64,000 nucleotides of DNA, taken from assembly GCA_963932465.1 (NCBI GenBank), contig OZ010792.1, forward strand, positions 186,219,377 to 186,283,376, read 5' to 3'. The notes beneath the pieces are model-generated. The model was not told the DNA's origin, did no database searches, and saw only the letters and a list, made by a program, of their open reading frames with translations. The position numbers were made by a program, and so were the translations under genes. Within the stretch, counting starts at the first letter, position 1; each line of letters opens with the position of its first letter. Shown here piece after piece: positions 34,732 through 46,434 of this stretch. The DNA is from Maratus speciosus. Taxonomy: Eukaryota; Arthropoda; Arachnida; Araneae; Salticidae.

Positions 34732-34920
34732 TTTAAAATGCTTTACTTTTTCTAATTGTACTCAACTTATTTCATATTGAACTGGGATCTCGCTGTACTG
34801 GAAATAAAGAAAACTAGCATTCTTTTGGAAAATATTTAAATACCTTTTTAATGAAACTGCATATAAAGTTTTGAATTAAAGTTTCATTTTTTAATTACAA
34901 GTTTGTAACATCTTCCAGAT

Positions 34921-34938
34921 GTGTGGAAGGCGGGCCAT
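34921..34938 (+). promoter_or_regulatory. Polypurine tract before copia LTR2
   Basis: GTGTGGAAGGCGGGCCAT precedes LTR2. The purine-rich core GGAAGGCGGG is in the position of a plus-strand priming site. The same sequence stands before LTR3. Confidence 0.55.
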
Positions 34939-35559
34939 TGATGTCATATCGCGACATTTCTTGCCGATATCAAAATACGGCATAGATATCAACGTTTAAA
35001 GTCGTTTTGCTTTGCGGCCCAATTCTGAGACTGCTCGGTATCGATGTTTGTTTTCGAGCTCAGCTACGAAATCTTCTCAGCTTTTAACTTACGAGCGTTT
35101 CGTTTTTCACAAGATATGACGTCATACATTTACGAATTCCACGCATCTGGAGATGAATGACTAAATTCCAACTTAGGTATTGCATCATCGTGCCGATGAC
35201 GTACGCTGGTTTCTAATTGGATGATTTCTATAACTGCATGTTTCACTGTTAGTTACGAAGTGGTATTCTGTTTGTAGGTATATATTGGAGCGACTTCATG
35301 TTCAGATTGCTCGTTTTGTATGTTATGTTTTTCAGTAATGTAACTAATATAAGTAAAGGTTCTATAAATGAGCTGTTTAAGTTCTTGGCCGAAGTTATGG
35401 CCATATATTGTTACATTTAATATGGTTTTTAATTGGTTTTAATAAAGTTATGTTTGAATTATATCCTAGCTTATTTCTGCATGTCAGTGGACACTTATTC
35501 TTAAAGTCTGCTTTAAGTTGTTGTGGCTTCTAGGCCTAATTTGCCCTAGCAGCCCGTTA
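34939..35559 (+). repeat. Copia LTR2, shared by both copies
   Basis: A 621-bp LTR with the same ends as LTR1 and LTR3. It is 9 bp shorter because of a deletion after TTTAATAT. It serves as the 3' LTR of copy 1 and the 5' LTR of copy 2, with no other DNA between them. Confidence 0.85.
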
Positions 35560-35576
35560 TAGGTTATGGGCCCAGC
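35560..35576 (+). promoter_or_regulatory. Copia primer-binding site, copy 2, mutated
   Basis: TAGGTTATGGGCCCAGC has one change (G to A at the second base) relative to the exact initiator tRNA-Met complement present in copy 1. Confidence 0.8.
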
Positions 35577-35657
35577 CTGAACTGAAGCCCACGATATGCA
35601 GAGGGGTTAGGTATTTTAAATTTGTGCTTGTGTTCCTCAGTTAAATAGTTCAAAGGC

Positions 35658-38600
35658 ATGATGTCGTCTTCATCAGGCACTGAGTTTCTTCCCATCGATA
35701 AATTAACGTCGTATAATTACAGTACGTGGAGAGAGGATGTTCGTGTTCTTCTGATGGAGAAATCTCTATGGGAATGCGTGTCTACAAAGCTACCGGAAAC
35801 CGACGATCCAGCGAAGGCTCCTACTGCAGCTGAGTTGGCAAGGAGAGTACGGGCCTATTCCATTCTGTATTTGAATGTGAGTAAAGATTTGAGGCCTTTA
35901 TTAACTGGTATCGAGGATCCATATGTGGCATGGCAAGCATTAGACAAACATTTTCGTCCCAGTAGCCGTGCACGTATTGTAGAATTGACGGACTCTTTCT
36001 TCGAATGCAAATTGCAGCCTGGTGAGGAATTGAATCTTTATGGTGCTAGATTGAGGGATATCATAATGCAACTAAAAGACGCCGGTCGTCCAATTTCAGA
36101 GTGGTTAAAGCCTTTTCAGCTGATTAGACATCTTCCTGATGAGTACAGAAGTATTGTCCAGCTTATTTACCGTTTTTCGGATAAGGACTTTACCTTTAAA
36201 AATGTTCTGAACGAACTTTTATCTGAGGAAGCAAGATTAAAGTTGTTTAATTGTTCTTTTAACAAAAATTCTAATTTAAGTATTTTTAATGAAGTTGCTT
36301 TACATAATAGTGAAAATAAATATAATGATGTAAAGTTGAGGAAATCTACAAAGCAGAGGTCTAGATCTTCTAATAAGCAGGTAAGTGCAACAGATCCCAG
36401 TGTTAATTTTAAACGTAATGAATCTAGAAATTGTTTTAAATGTGGTTTAATTGGCCACCTTGCTAAAAATTGTAGAAGGTTTAAATTAAACATAGTGAAA
36501 AACATGGTGAAGTGGGTTTTATAGCTGAAGCATATTATAATTCAAATACTGATAATACTGCCTGGCTGTTTGATACTGCAGCTAGTTCCCATTTTTGCTC
36601 GCGTAAAGATTTATTTTGGGATTTTGAGCCAATTTCTGGGATGGAAATGAAAGTAGCAATTAATGGGGTAGCTTGTGAAGTTCTAGGTAGAGGAACTATA
36701 AAGTTTAATTGTAAAATTAAGGGCAGGAATCAGGTTGTTGTATTGAACAATGTATTATATTCACCTAAACTACGACATAACTTGATGGCGGGCCATCTCT
36801 TTGAAGAGAAAGGAGCTACTTTTGTCGGTAAAAATGGGAGAATAGACGTATTTTTAAATGGTGGTAAATTATTTTCAGCTATTCGAAAAAATGGCCTTTA
36901 CCATGTTTTTCCTCAGTATATTAAACGTAATGACAAAAATTTTCATAGTCCAGAGGTTAACCAGATTAATATGGAAAACAGCTTAGAAACGTGGCACCAT
37001 AGGTTTGCCCACATAAATAAAGATTACATACTAAAAACCGTTGATACAGTTAGAGGAATGCCTTCACTCAAAAATGAAGATTTAAATTGTGAGCCTTGCA
37101 AAATTGGTAAAGCCAGGCGAGTTTCCTTTAGACCAATTGGTAAAATTAGGTCTGTAAAGCCGTTAGAGCTGTTGCACCTCGATGTAGCAGGCCCGTTTAA
37201 AACAAAAAGTAGAGGCGGTAATAGATATTTTCTAACTATAATCGATGATTTTTCCAGAAAAGTTTATGTTTACTTGATGATGGAAAAATCCGAGGTTTTT
37301 AACTGTTTCGTAAAATTTCAAAAGCGTGCTGAAACGTTTACTGGGAACAAAATCATTAATATTCGAACTGACAACGGTGGTGAGTTTTGTTCAAGGGAAT
37401 TTGAAAAATATTTAGATGATAGAGGTATTAAACCTGAGAGGACGAACCCATTTTCTCCTGAAATGAACGGATTTGTTGAGAGATTCAATTTAACGGCCCT
37501 AGATGCAGTAAGAACGTTACTTAATGAGTCTAAACTGCATGAAAGATTTTGGTGGGAGGCTTTGCTATTTTCTGTCTATACCTTCAATCGTACTTGCCAT
37601 AAGAATTTCACTAAAACGCCCTTCGAATTATTTGGAGGAAAAGTGCCATCTGTTAAACATCTAAGAATTTTCGGTTCCACTGTATATGTTGGGATTCCTA
37701 AACATAATCGTGGTAAACTTGATATGCATGCTGAAAAGGGGGTACTTGTAGGTTATGCTCTTCGCACAAAAGGCTATCGTATATGGATCCCCGAAAAAGA
37801 CAAAGTTATCGAGACCATCAATGTTAGAATAGAGGAACCAGTTAAAAATAAACAGGTTTCTGACTGAAGTTTATTCCATTTGGATGCATTGGATTTAAAC
37901 GATTCGGAGGTTTCTGATGCTGAAAAATCGTGTGTTGAACCCGATAAACAAGTTAAATTAATTGAGGGGGAGTCGGAGAGCTCTAAACCGATACAAACAG
38001 TATCTAAATCTCCTACGTTAACTAAACCAAATATCGAGTGGTTTCGAAAGGCTGTTACTCGTTCAGATAGATCACGTACCGATAATTATTATAGTATATT
38101 GGGGACCAACTTGCGGTTAAGATCCCAAAACGATGCTAAAACTTATTGTGAATCTAAAAATATACCTTTCGATCCAAAAATATTTGACTTCAGTGGTAAA
38201 AATAACTTTACGGGTATTGTAAATCAGGAACTGGAAGCAAATAGTTTAAATGAATGACAATTAAAGAGGGATCAGGTGAACGTTCCAAATACATTTCATG
38301 AAGCAATGCGTTCCCCTCAAGCTGAATCGTCGAAGCGTGCGATGGAGGAGGAAATTAAAATTATTAAAGATCGAGAAGTTTGGACTTTGGTAGAAAAACC
38401 TTCGAATGCTAGGATCTTGGGAAGCAGATGGGTTTATACTATTAAGTGCAATAAAGAGAACGAAATAATTAGATTTAAGGCTCGTCTCGTCGCACAAGGC
38501 TTCTGACAAGAGAAAGGCATTCAGTATGATCAGGTTTTTAGCCCTGTGGTTAATTTCACTATATTACGTTTATTTTTCTCGATTTTAGTTTGTGGATTGA

Positions 38601-40043
38601 AATGGCATCATATTCAAATGGACGTTCGCTGTGCGTATTTATATGCCCCTTTATCAGAAGTTATATATATGAGGCAACCAGTTGGTTTCGTAGAATTGGA
38701 AACACCAGATCACATTTGTTTATTAAAGAAAGCTCTGTATGGACTCCATCAGAGCGGGCGTGAATGGTTTTACGAACTTCATTCCGTCTTAGAAAGTTTA
38801 CAATTTAAGAAGTTCGAGTGGACCAACTGTGTTTATTCTCTTAATTCCGAAATTGTCTTGCTGTTCTATGTTGATGACATGATTTTATTAGGAAAGGATA
38901 AAGATAAAATGTTTAAAGTTATAGATGTATTAAAACAAAAGTTTGACATTAAAGTTTTGGGGGAGACCGTTAAACTGCTTGGGGTTAACTTTGAACAAAG
39001 TAAAAATGGTATTTCTATTCAACAAATGGATTCCATTGAAAATATTTATGACCAATTTAAAGAATATTATCCTCCTATTGTTTCTTTACCCATTTCAAAG
39101 TGGGTTGTATTTTCCAAAAAGGATTGCCCTCAAACTAATGATGAAATTGCTGAAATAGAAGAAATTCCATATCGTAACTTAATTGGATGTTTGTCCTTTT
39201 TGGCCAGTAGGACACGTCCCGATATTAGCTATGTGATTAATATTCTTTCACAATTTCAAAGCAATCCTGGGAAAATACATTGGTTAGCTTCAGTGGTGTA
39301 GTCCAAAAAAAAACAGAGGGTATACGCTCTAAGCAGAGGGTATACGCTGAAGGCAGAGCGTATACCCTAGAGTATATATACTATAGCTTTCTTGGGAAAC
39401 AGAGGGTATACGGTGTTCCTTAAAAAAATCCAGAGGGTATACGGCGTATACCCCCGTATACCCTCCACTACACCCCTGGTTAGCTTTATTAAAGGTACTT
39501 GGTTATGTATATCATACAAGATATGAAAAATTAAGTCTTTCTTGTAATGATAACTTTTCAATAAATTGTTTTAGTGACGCCGAGTATGCATCTAACCGAG
39601 ACGATCGAGTATCGATTGGGGGGTTTATTTTATTTTTAAATGATGCTGTAATATCTTGGCGAACTTCTAAACAACGTTGTGTAGCTCTTTCCACAATGGA
39701 ATCAGAGTACATTTCATTAACCGATGCTGCTAAAGAACTCATTTGGATAATTAACATAATAAAAGAGGGTAAAGAACTGCAAATTTTTCCATCTCATTTT
39801 ACAGAGTTTAACTTATATTGTGATAACAGAGCTGCTATAGATTTTTCTAACTCTCCTATAGAGAATAGTAAAACTAAGCACATACACGTAAGATATCATT
39901 TTTTAAGAAATTTAGTATATGAAAAGTTGTTTAATTTAAAGTATGTATCTAGTAATGAAAACTTGGCTGATTATTTTACAAAACCACCTACAAAAATTTC
40001 ACTGGAAAAATTTAGAAAGAGAATTTTTGAAAATAAAAGTTAA
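35658..40043 (+). pseudogene. Copia gag-pol pseudogene, copy 2
   Basis: The domain order is the same as in copy 1, with very high similarity: gag, CCHC knuckle, DTAASSH protease, HHCC, integrase, YVDD reverse transcriptase and RNase H. It is disabled by a 5-bp insertion near 36484 just after the knuckle, by TGA stops at 37865, 38255 and 38504, and by a 188-bp hAT MITE at 39291. The 38255 stop is also present in copy 1, so it predates the duplication or was in the common source. Integrase here keeps DVAGPF, whereas copy 1 has DVAASF. The gag start has two consecutive ATGs. Confidence 0.9.
39291..39478. mobile_element. 188-bp hAT MITE in copia copy 2
   Basis: The ends CAGTGGTGTAGT and ACTACACCCCTG are inverted repeats (one difference), and the 8-bp duplication GTTAGCTT lies at 39283-39290 and 39479-39486. 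The interior has repeated, partly palindromic GGGTATAC words. Copia copy 1 has the empty site, so the insertion came after the two copies separated. Confidence 0.9.
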
Positions 40044-40250
40044 TTTAAAATGCTTTACTTTTTCTAATTGTACTCAACTTATTTCATATTGAACTGGGAT
40101 CTTGCTGTACTGGAAATAAAGAAAACTAGCATTCTTTTGGAAAATATTTAAATACCTTTTTAATGAAACTACATATAAAGTTTTGAATTAAAGTTTCATT
40201 TTTTAATTACAAGTTTGTAACATCTTCCAGATGTGTGGAAGGCGGGCCAT

Positions 40251-40880
40251 TGATGTCATATCGCGGCATTTCTTGCCGATATCGAAATACGACATAGATA
40301 TCAACGTTTAAAGTCATTTTGCTTTGCGTCTCAATTCTGAGGCTGCTCGGTATCGATGTTTGTTTTCTAGCTCAGCTACGAAATCTTCTCAGCTTTTAAC
40401 TTACGAGCGTTTCGTTTTTCACAAGATATGACGTCATACATTTACGAATTCCACGCATCTGGAGATGAATGACTAAATTCCAACTTAGGTATTGCGTCAT
40501 CGTGCCGATGACGTACGCTGGTTTCTAATTGGATGATTTCTATAACTGCATGTTTCACTGTTAGTTACAAAGTGGTATTCTGTTTGTAGGTATATATTGG
40601 AGCGACTTCATGTTCAGATTGCTCGTTTTGTATGTTATGTTTTTCAGTAATGTAACTAATATAAGTAAAGTTTCTATAAATGAGCTGTTTAAGTTCTTGG
40701 CCGAAATTATGGCCATATATTGTTATATTTAATATATTTAATCGTGTTTTTAATTGGTTTTAATAAAGTTATGTTTGAATTATATCCTAGCTTATTTCTG
40801 CATGTCAGTGGACACTTATTCTTAAACTCTGCTTTAAGTTGTTGTGGCTTCTAGGCCTAATTTGCCCTAGCAGCCCGTTA
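40251..40880 (+). repeat. Copia LTR3
   Basis: A 630-bp LTR closes the array and is followed by the target duplication ACTCC (40881-40885) and then by the remainder of the gypsy-like 3' LTR. Confidence 0.85.
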
Positions 40881-40885
40881 ACTCC

Positions 40886-40956
40886 AGATATTAAATCGTG
40901 TTATTTCTACATCATCGAATCATCAATGAGAAGTATTTATCACCAAAGGTCAATTG

Positions 40957-40960
<4 letters not shown>
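40886..40960 (+). repeat. 3' LTR of the gypsy-like element, right part
   Basis: AGATATTAAATCGTG to TTGCACA aligns with the last 75 bp of the 5' LTR and ends in CACA. It is followed by (TA)n. Confidence 0.75.

Positions 40961-40990
<30 letters not shown>
40961..40990. repeat. (TA)15 microsatellite
   Basis: Thirty bases of TA directly follow the gypsy-like 3' LTR. A short TA run also precedes the 5' LTR, so the element probably inserted into a TA repeat. Confidence 0.9.
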
Positions 40991-40991
<1 letters not shown>

Positions 40992-41802
40992 CCATTAATT
41001 AAGCATTACCAACCATCATCTATAATTGTGATAGCATGAATGAATTTACAACAATACAGTGTCCCCAAACACACTGAATGGATACCAAAAACATAATAAA
41101 CAATCTGCGAAGTATAAAATAAAGTCCCTTGTACTATATAATAAGAATTATTAATGAAGAAAAAGAGAAGAATATGGATTTCGAGAAAGATAATTGAAAA
41201 GCTTATATATTGAATTACGTTTTCAAGAGTACAGAATTCAATTATATAAGCAAAATTAGTCGTTTTCTGTGAGAAAAAAAAGCTAAAAGCTGAAAATTTT
41301 TTTCCCCTGTACTCTAACGACCAATATAACCAGTAGAATAGTTTCAAACTGAAAACAGAATAAGATTAAATGCTATAAAATGGAAAAAGCAAAACAACCT
41401 TTTAAATAATTAATTTATAGCAAGTAAAAATAATAATATTACACAAAATACCTAATAAAATCCCAGTTATTATATCCAGATACACATCAGCACATGGTTT
41501 CCATAGGCACAAATATATATATATATATATGTATGATTTAATTTTTTTTTTTACAGAATTTTTTATTATATTTATTGTAGGATAAAAATGGAACTCTCTA
41601 ATCCAGAAATATTACTGATAACTTCTATGTATGTAAAAGATGCATATGTATAAGACCACTTCACTTATATCAATATCTGAAAATTGCAGATGTAAAGGCA
41701 ACATATAACACATTTCACTACATCATCACATTAACTAGCTTTTTTCAACATCAGATGTTACCAACAAATTTTTAAACTATATAGAGTATATATGTTGAGG
41801 TT

Positions 41803-42033
41803 TCAGTCTTGTTGTGTTTCAGATAAAAAAATTATACAATGAAAGAAAAAAGATAATTTAGAATTATTTAAATGAAAGAAAAAAACTGAAATAGAGAATA
41901 AAAGATTAATGTTCAATATATGGAAGAGAAATCCTGGCTTTATTTTCCAGAATGGAAAATCTGAATAGCTTGCACCATAAAGAGAGAGAGAGACTGTGTG
42001 ATTTCGATTAAGGGTACATTCTACTTCTTTGGC
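41803..42033 (-). CDS. Possible terminal exon of the minus-strand gene
   Basis: After the acceptor AATGAATTTTAG, the frame that continues the preceding exon (42179-42237) is open for 76 codons to a TGA. The first part (AKEVECTLNRNHTVSLSLYG) looks protein-like. The second half is Phe/Leu/Ile-rich, as in translated AT-rich noncoding DNA. The acceptor has a weak pyrimidine tract. This is the least certain part of the gene model. Confidence 0.2.
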   Translation of the reverse strand, partial: AKEVECTLNRNHTVSLSLYGASYSDFPFWKIKPGFLFHILNINLLFSISVFFFHLNNSKLSFFFHCIIFLSETQQD

Positions 42034-42178
42034 CTAAAATTCATTGGGGTTTTATGATCTTTTTTTCCCCTTTTACAAAAAACACATTCAAACTTTTTGT
42101 ATTATATTTATTGACACACATATTTATATTTTTGTGTGCATAAAAATTTACTAATATGCCTTGTTAAATGGGGAGTAC

Positions 42179-42237
42179 CTGCAGGTGCGTGCTGTAAACT
42201 TCCAATCGAACAACTGTTTTTATCTGGCCACAAGCAT
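42179..42237 (-). CDS. Candidate internal exon, minus-strand host gene
   Basis: The acceptor CCTAATTTGTTTCAG and donor CTGCAG|GTACTC bound 59 bp. Joined to the preceding candidate exon (49284-49395), which ends 1 nt into a codon, it reads in frame and ends on a codon boundary. It encodes ACGQIKTVVRLEVYSTHLQ plus the split codon. I do not recognise the protein. Confidence 0.45.
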
Positions 42238-43373
42238 CTGAAACAAATTAGGTTATGAAAGAACTTTAAGTTCTCTGGAGCTCATACCAACATTTAGTTT
42301 TAAACATTGACTTTTGACAAAATAGCAGTCATTTGAACAAAAAAGGTAATTTTTTAGCCTTTTGCGAGCTCGGAAGAAAAAAAAAATAATAACCAATGAA
42401 AAATATACTTTAAGGTGGTAAAAGCTCCAGTAAAATCCATTACCTTTCTTTTAAAGAAAAAATAAAGGAAATTGGTTGAATAATTCTTGAAAAAAAAAAT
42501 GGTTGCCCAGTTTGAAAAACATGGGTTTTAGAAAGAGAAGTTTAAAGTTTCTCAATAGCATTACGTTATTACAAGGAATTGGAATATCACAAAACTGCTT
42601 ATGGGCAACAATCTACACACTTACGGTATGAGAGAAAAAAAATTGACCCAAAGAAGTAAAGCTTTCCCTTAAGAAAAGAAGTAAAAAAGTCAAATATCTG
42701 ACTTTCATATCACATATATAAAATATTGAAAATAAAAATTTGCCAAATGTGCAGATTTTATTTACACACCTAATCACTTAAGATATATTAAAAAATAGGT
42801 ACTACTTGGTTATCCCATCGACCAAAACTCTATCGCCAAACTATAAGATTAAAAGCCAATAATGGTTGATCGTAAATGTCACATTCACTTGACTTTAAGC
42901 AAGTCACACGTGTTTAGGTCATCAAGTGATTTTTATTTCGACGTTTTATTTGTATTTTTATTAATGTTATACTAATTTATTTGTTCTTTCATTATTTAAA
43001 ATAAAAATTATGTCAATTTGTATAATTTGGCGATTTATATAATTTGGCGAAATTGGTCGACGGGATAACTAAGTAGTACCAAAAAATATATAAAAAAACA
43101 AATTGCAGATTTTTTTAATTTTAATCTTAAGCACTTTGCCATATCTTAAGTACTTTGGCATGTCAATGATATCTGCCAAAAAACTGGTTTTATTTTATTT
43201 TGTTTTTATTCATTCTTTTCTTTTTGATCTATTATATAAAATAAATTATTTTTCTGTCTTTTTATGCTTTCAAAAATAATTTTGGACAATTTTTCATTAG
43301 TAATTTTATATTTTTATTTTAATTCAATTATTATTTCAAAACACTTAATAAATCCTTTTTATTTATTTTTCAG

Positions 43374-43486
43374 TGGGGAATAATATTAAATATGAGCAAA
43401 CTCATATCTGTTTTAAAGAAATTGGAATACTTCAATCCCTTTTAAGTGCTTGTAGGGTTAAACAATTTCATGGAACTTTTAAGTAA
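43374..43486 (+). CDS. Weak candidate exon, plus strand
   Basis: An excellent acceptor (CCTTTTTATTTATTTTTCAG) is followed by a frame open for 35 codons, with phrases such as KYEQTHICFKEIGI and SACRVKQFHGTFK, ending at TAA 43484-43486. A possible donor overlaps this stop (AA|GTAAAA). Its phase does not fit the best reading of the next plus-strand candidate, so it may be a terminal exon of something else or chance. Confidence 0.25.
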
Positions 43487-44832
43487 AAATAATGACTTTC
43501 AAATGTTTTAAGGTTAAAAAAATAAAGTTGTAATTGCAAAAAAGAGCAGCACATTGATTTCAACGAGGTTTTAAAAAATTGCACTCTAGGCACAATGCAA
43601 AAGCTTCAACTCAACCACTAGACACTTTAATTTTGAGAGCCTCATTCCAAAAAGATTCTTTTGTAAAAAATGTAGTTACCTTTTTTTTCTCATGTTGATA
43701 TAACTTTTTAAATCAGATCATATATTATGAGTCAATAAAGAAATTTCTAATTTAATAAATTTAGTTTTCAAAAATGTGAATTTTTTTTTTTTTTTTTTTT
43801 TTTGAAACTCCATAAGAAAAATATGGTGAAGCTCAGTTGAACATGAACAAATGAAAGTTTTAAGCCCTAGACTTCGAACTTTCGAGGAAATTACATCAAT
43901 AGAACACAAATATTTTAAATAACACCTGGCTGCCAACTTAAGACATGTCTGTCACATATCTTAAAATGTAGAATGTACTAGTCAAGCTATGCAAGTGAGC
44001 AGAGACAAAAATGTTTCTTTTGTTGGACTGTTTTGATATGTAAAGAGAGAAAGGGATTACAGAACAAAAAATACATATAACTAATCATTCTTATTTATTT
44101 GTGTTTACTAGTACACAAATGCGTTTATATTCAAAAACCACAAACATTGTAACATTGTAAAGACGTTTTAAATGGTTTTTGATCATGCAAAAATATTTAA
44201 AGTATTTTTACAAGTGACTAATACCAAAAAATTTTTCAAGATATTTCATTGTTTTATTTGTTATTCGTTCTAATAATTCATATAATTACTTAATTGCAGT
44301 TTTTATTACTTCTGTACTAAATTATAACCAGTAGACCAGTGCAAGACTTTTGCACTGCAATCTTTGAGATTATTTGCAGATATGTATTTCCATTAATTTT
44401 TCATTAACTGAAATTTTTAATCAAACAACATATTTCAACAAAATATGATTGTATTATGACAAAAGCCTGTTCAAAACCTTTTGTGTGATACCTCATTTAT
44501 TATTGTATGTTTTGTATGTGAATAGAAAAAGGAGATGTTAGCATTAGAAAAAATATATATGATTATATGAATGTGTAAAACTACACTGACGAGCCAAAAC
44601 ATTATGACCACCTACCTAATAACGAATGTCTTGCCTTTGGTCTGCAAAAAAGCTGCCCCCCCACCTTGGCATGGATGACACAAGTCCTTCGTAGATGGCT
44701 GAAGACAGATTGTAGCAGATATTCAAGCAGCGGTTGTGCAAACCCGAAATATTACAACATGGTTGTTTTTGAGTGCTGAGCTGCCATTCCACGACATCTC
44801 AATTCTGCTCTACTGTATTAAGATTCGTTGAG

Positions 44833-46111
44833 TTAGACTGCCAGGACATTTAACTGGAATTCGGTATTATGTTCTTGGAACCACTCCATCACAATTTGAG
44901 CACCATGACATGGAGCATTGTCGCACTCAAAGACTTCATTTCCAGTTGAAAAGACAGATAACATGTAAGGGTACAACTGTTCTGCAATGATGTTCAAATA
45001 GTCCACGGCTTTCATAGTCTGTTCTACAACAATCAGAGGTCCTGGGGGCGCCCATGAGAACGTTTCTCAAAGCAGTATAATGTCTCCATTGGGCTGTGTA
45101 TGATCTGCTGCATAAGGAGGAACAACAGATCGCATGAAAGAAGGCGTACCTTTACACTGCTTTCAACGTGTTGAAGAATGAATCATGATTCATCCAATCA
45201 GGCAACTCTCTGCCAATGATCCATCTTCCGGTCACGATGTTCCCGGGTCTAGTGCAGGGGTAGTTGGAGATGATGCTTTGTCAACAGAGGCACATGAGTG
45301 GGACGTTTGCTGAGTAACCTCATATCTGACAGTATCAGCTGAACTGTGTATTCAGAAACTATTCTCCTTGGACTTGTATTGTATTGGACTGCCAACCAAG
45401 CCATTGCCTGTAGCCGATTTTGCTTTACCACATGGGAGAGTCTCTGACGCTCTTTTTTCTTGATAACACGTGGACGTCCAACGTCATTGCATCTGCTGAT
45501 GATTTCACCACTATTCATCCACTTTTCATACCGGGTGTCCCAAAAAGGACTGACTGATTTTAAAATTCAATAACTTGCAAACGGTGACAGATATTTAAAA
45601 AAATCTTGCACGAGGGTTATGCATAAGGTCAAAAGTTTTTTTACAGTGATTTTCAATTTTAGTTCGAATTACAAACAATAGATGGCGCTGCGATCAATAG
45701 ACGCTGAATTCAGGCTCGATTTTTGGTACTTCGTGGCCCGGATAATACATTTCCATCTCCTTTTTCAGCATGGAACAAGAGAAAGGACTAGAAATCGAGC
45801 CTGTATTTAGCGACTATTGCTTACAGCGCCATCTATTGTTTGTAATTCGAACTAAAATCGAAAATCACTGTAATAAAACTTTTGACCTTATGCATAAACC
45901 TCCTGCAAGAATTTTTTAAATATCTGTCACCGTTTGCAAGTTATTGAATTTTAAAATCAGTCAGTCCTTTTTGGGACACCCGGTATGTACTAACAAAGAT
46001 ATGTCGCGAACAATCCATGAGTCGTGCAGTTTTGCAGATACTCATTCTGAGCCATCTAGCCATTGAATTCTGCCCTGTATCAATGTCACTTAGATCAACT
46101 GCTTTTCCCAT
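44833..46111 (-). pseudogene. Tc1-family transposase pseudogene
   Basis: Read on the minus strand, the N-terminal helix-turn-helix part starts MGKAVDLSDIDTGQ near 46111 and is cut after FVSTY by the MITE. The frame resumes with NSGEIISRCNDVGRPRV and the second DNA-binding region (SPRRIVSEYTVQLIL). A broken segment holds WQRVAWLDES, the first catalytic Asp. The last fragment has CDNAPCHGAQIVMEWFQEHN, carrying the second Asp. The segment with the third acidic residue is unrecognisable. Stops and frameshifts lie between 45015 and 45249. Intact members cut and paste the element at TA sites. This one cannot work. Confidence 0.8.
45531..45983. mobile_element. 453-bp palindromic Tc1/mariner-type MITE, copy 2
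   Basis: The ends CCGGGTGTCCC and GGGACACCCGG are flanked by TA. The terminal ~190 bp on each side are near-perfect reverse complements, so single strands could fold into one long hairpin. It belongs to the same family as 29120-29568. It is inserted in the helix-turn-helix coding part of the Tc1 element. Confidence 0.85.
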
Positions 46112-46434
46112 CACATGCAGAAGTAAGTGCAAAAATGATTCCTCGTACTCCCTAGCAATAGTCAAATACCATCCCCAGCTGAATATGTGCCCTCCACGCC
46201 ATCTAGACTACTTTATTGCAAAATGTGGGGATAGTCATAATGTTTTGGCTCTTCGGTGTAAATATTAGGCTTCTTAATATTGATTAACTCATTACATGCT
46301 CAATTGTTTAAAAACTTATAATGCCTGATGTTTTCACTAATGAAGGGAAAAAACGGATTTAAATAAGAAATATATGCATTTGGATATGATTTTAATAATA
46401 ATTAATTAAAGAACTACTTTTTTTTCACCTCCAG

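Larger units (their letters stand above)
26966..40960 (+). mobile_element. Gypsy-like LTR retrotransposon, internally deleted and nested
   Basis: The 5' LTR (26966-27372) starts TGTGG and ends TGCACA (TGTG...CACA). The 3' LTR survives in two parts, 29655-29820 and 40886-40960, split by a copia dimer and missing its first ~166 bp. Both outer sides are TA repeats, compatible with a 4-5-bp target duplication. The internal part has a decayed gag with two CCHC knuckles and an aspartic protease region. It then joins directly to 3' LTR sequence, so reverse transcriptase, RNase H and integrase have been deleted. Assignment to gypsy rests on the gag and protease style; the missing pol prevents a firm call. 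Confidence 0.7.
40991..44583. other. AT-rich region, likely intronic or intergenic
   Basis: No transposon ends are recognised. Small microsatellites ((AT)n near 41520, (AG)n near 41982) and a 26-T run near 43778 are present. Exon-like segments at 42179-42237 (minus) and a weaker one at 43374 (plus, acceptor TTTATTTTTCAG) suggest host intronic sequence. Confidence 0.5.
44584..46258 (-). mobile_element. Tc1-like transposon, decayed, split by a palindromic MITE
   Basis: Inverted ends CACTGACGAGCCAAAACATT and its counterpart, which reads CACCGAAGAGCCAAAACATT in reverse complement, are flanked by TA. They are followed inward by ATGAC on both sides. Without the inserted 453-bp MITE the element is about 1.2 kb, short for a Tc1 element with a full transposase and consistent with the small deletions in the coding remnant. 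It lies between candidate host exons. Confidence 0.85.
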
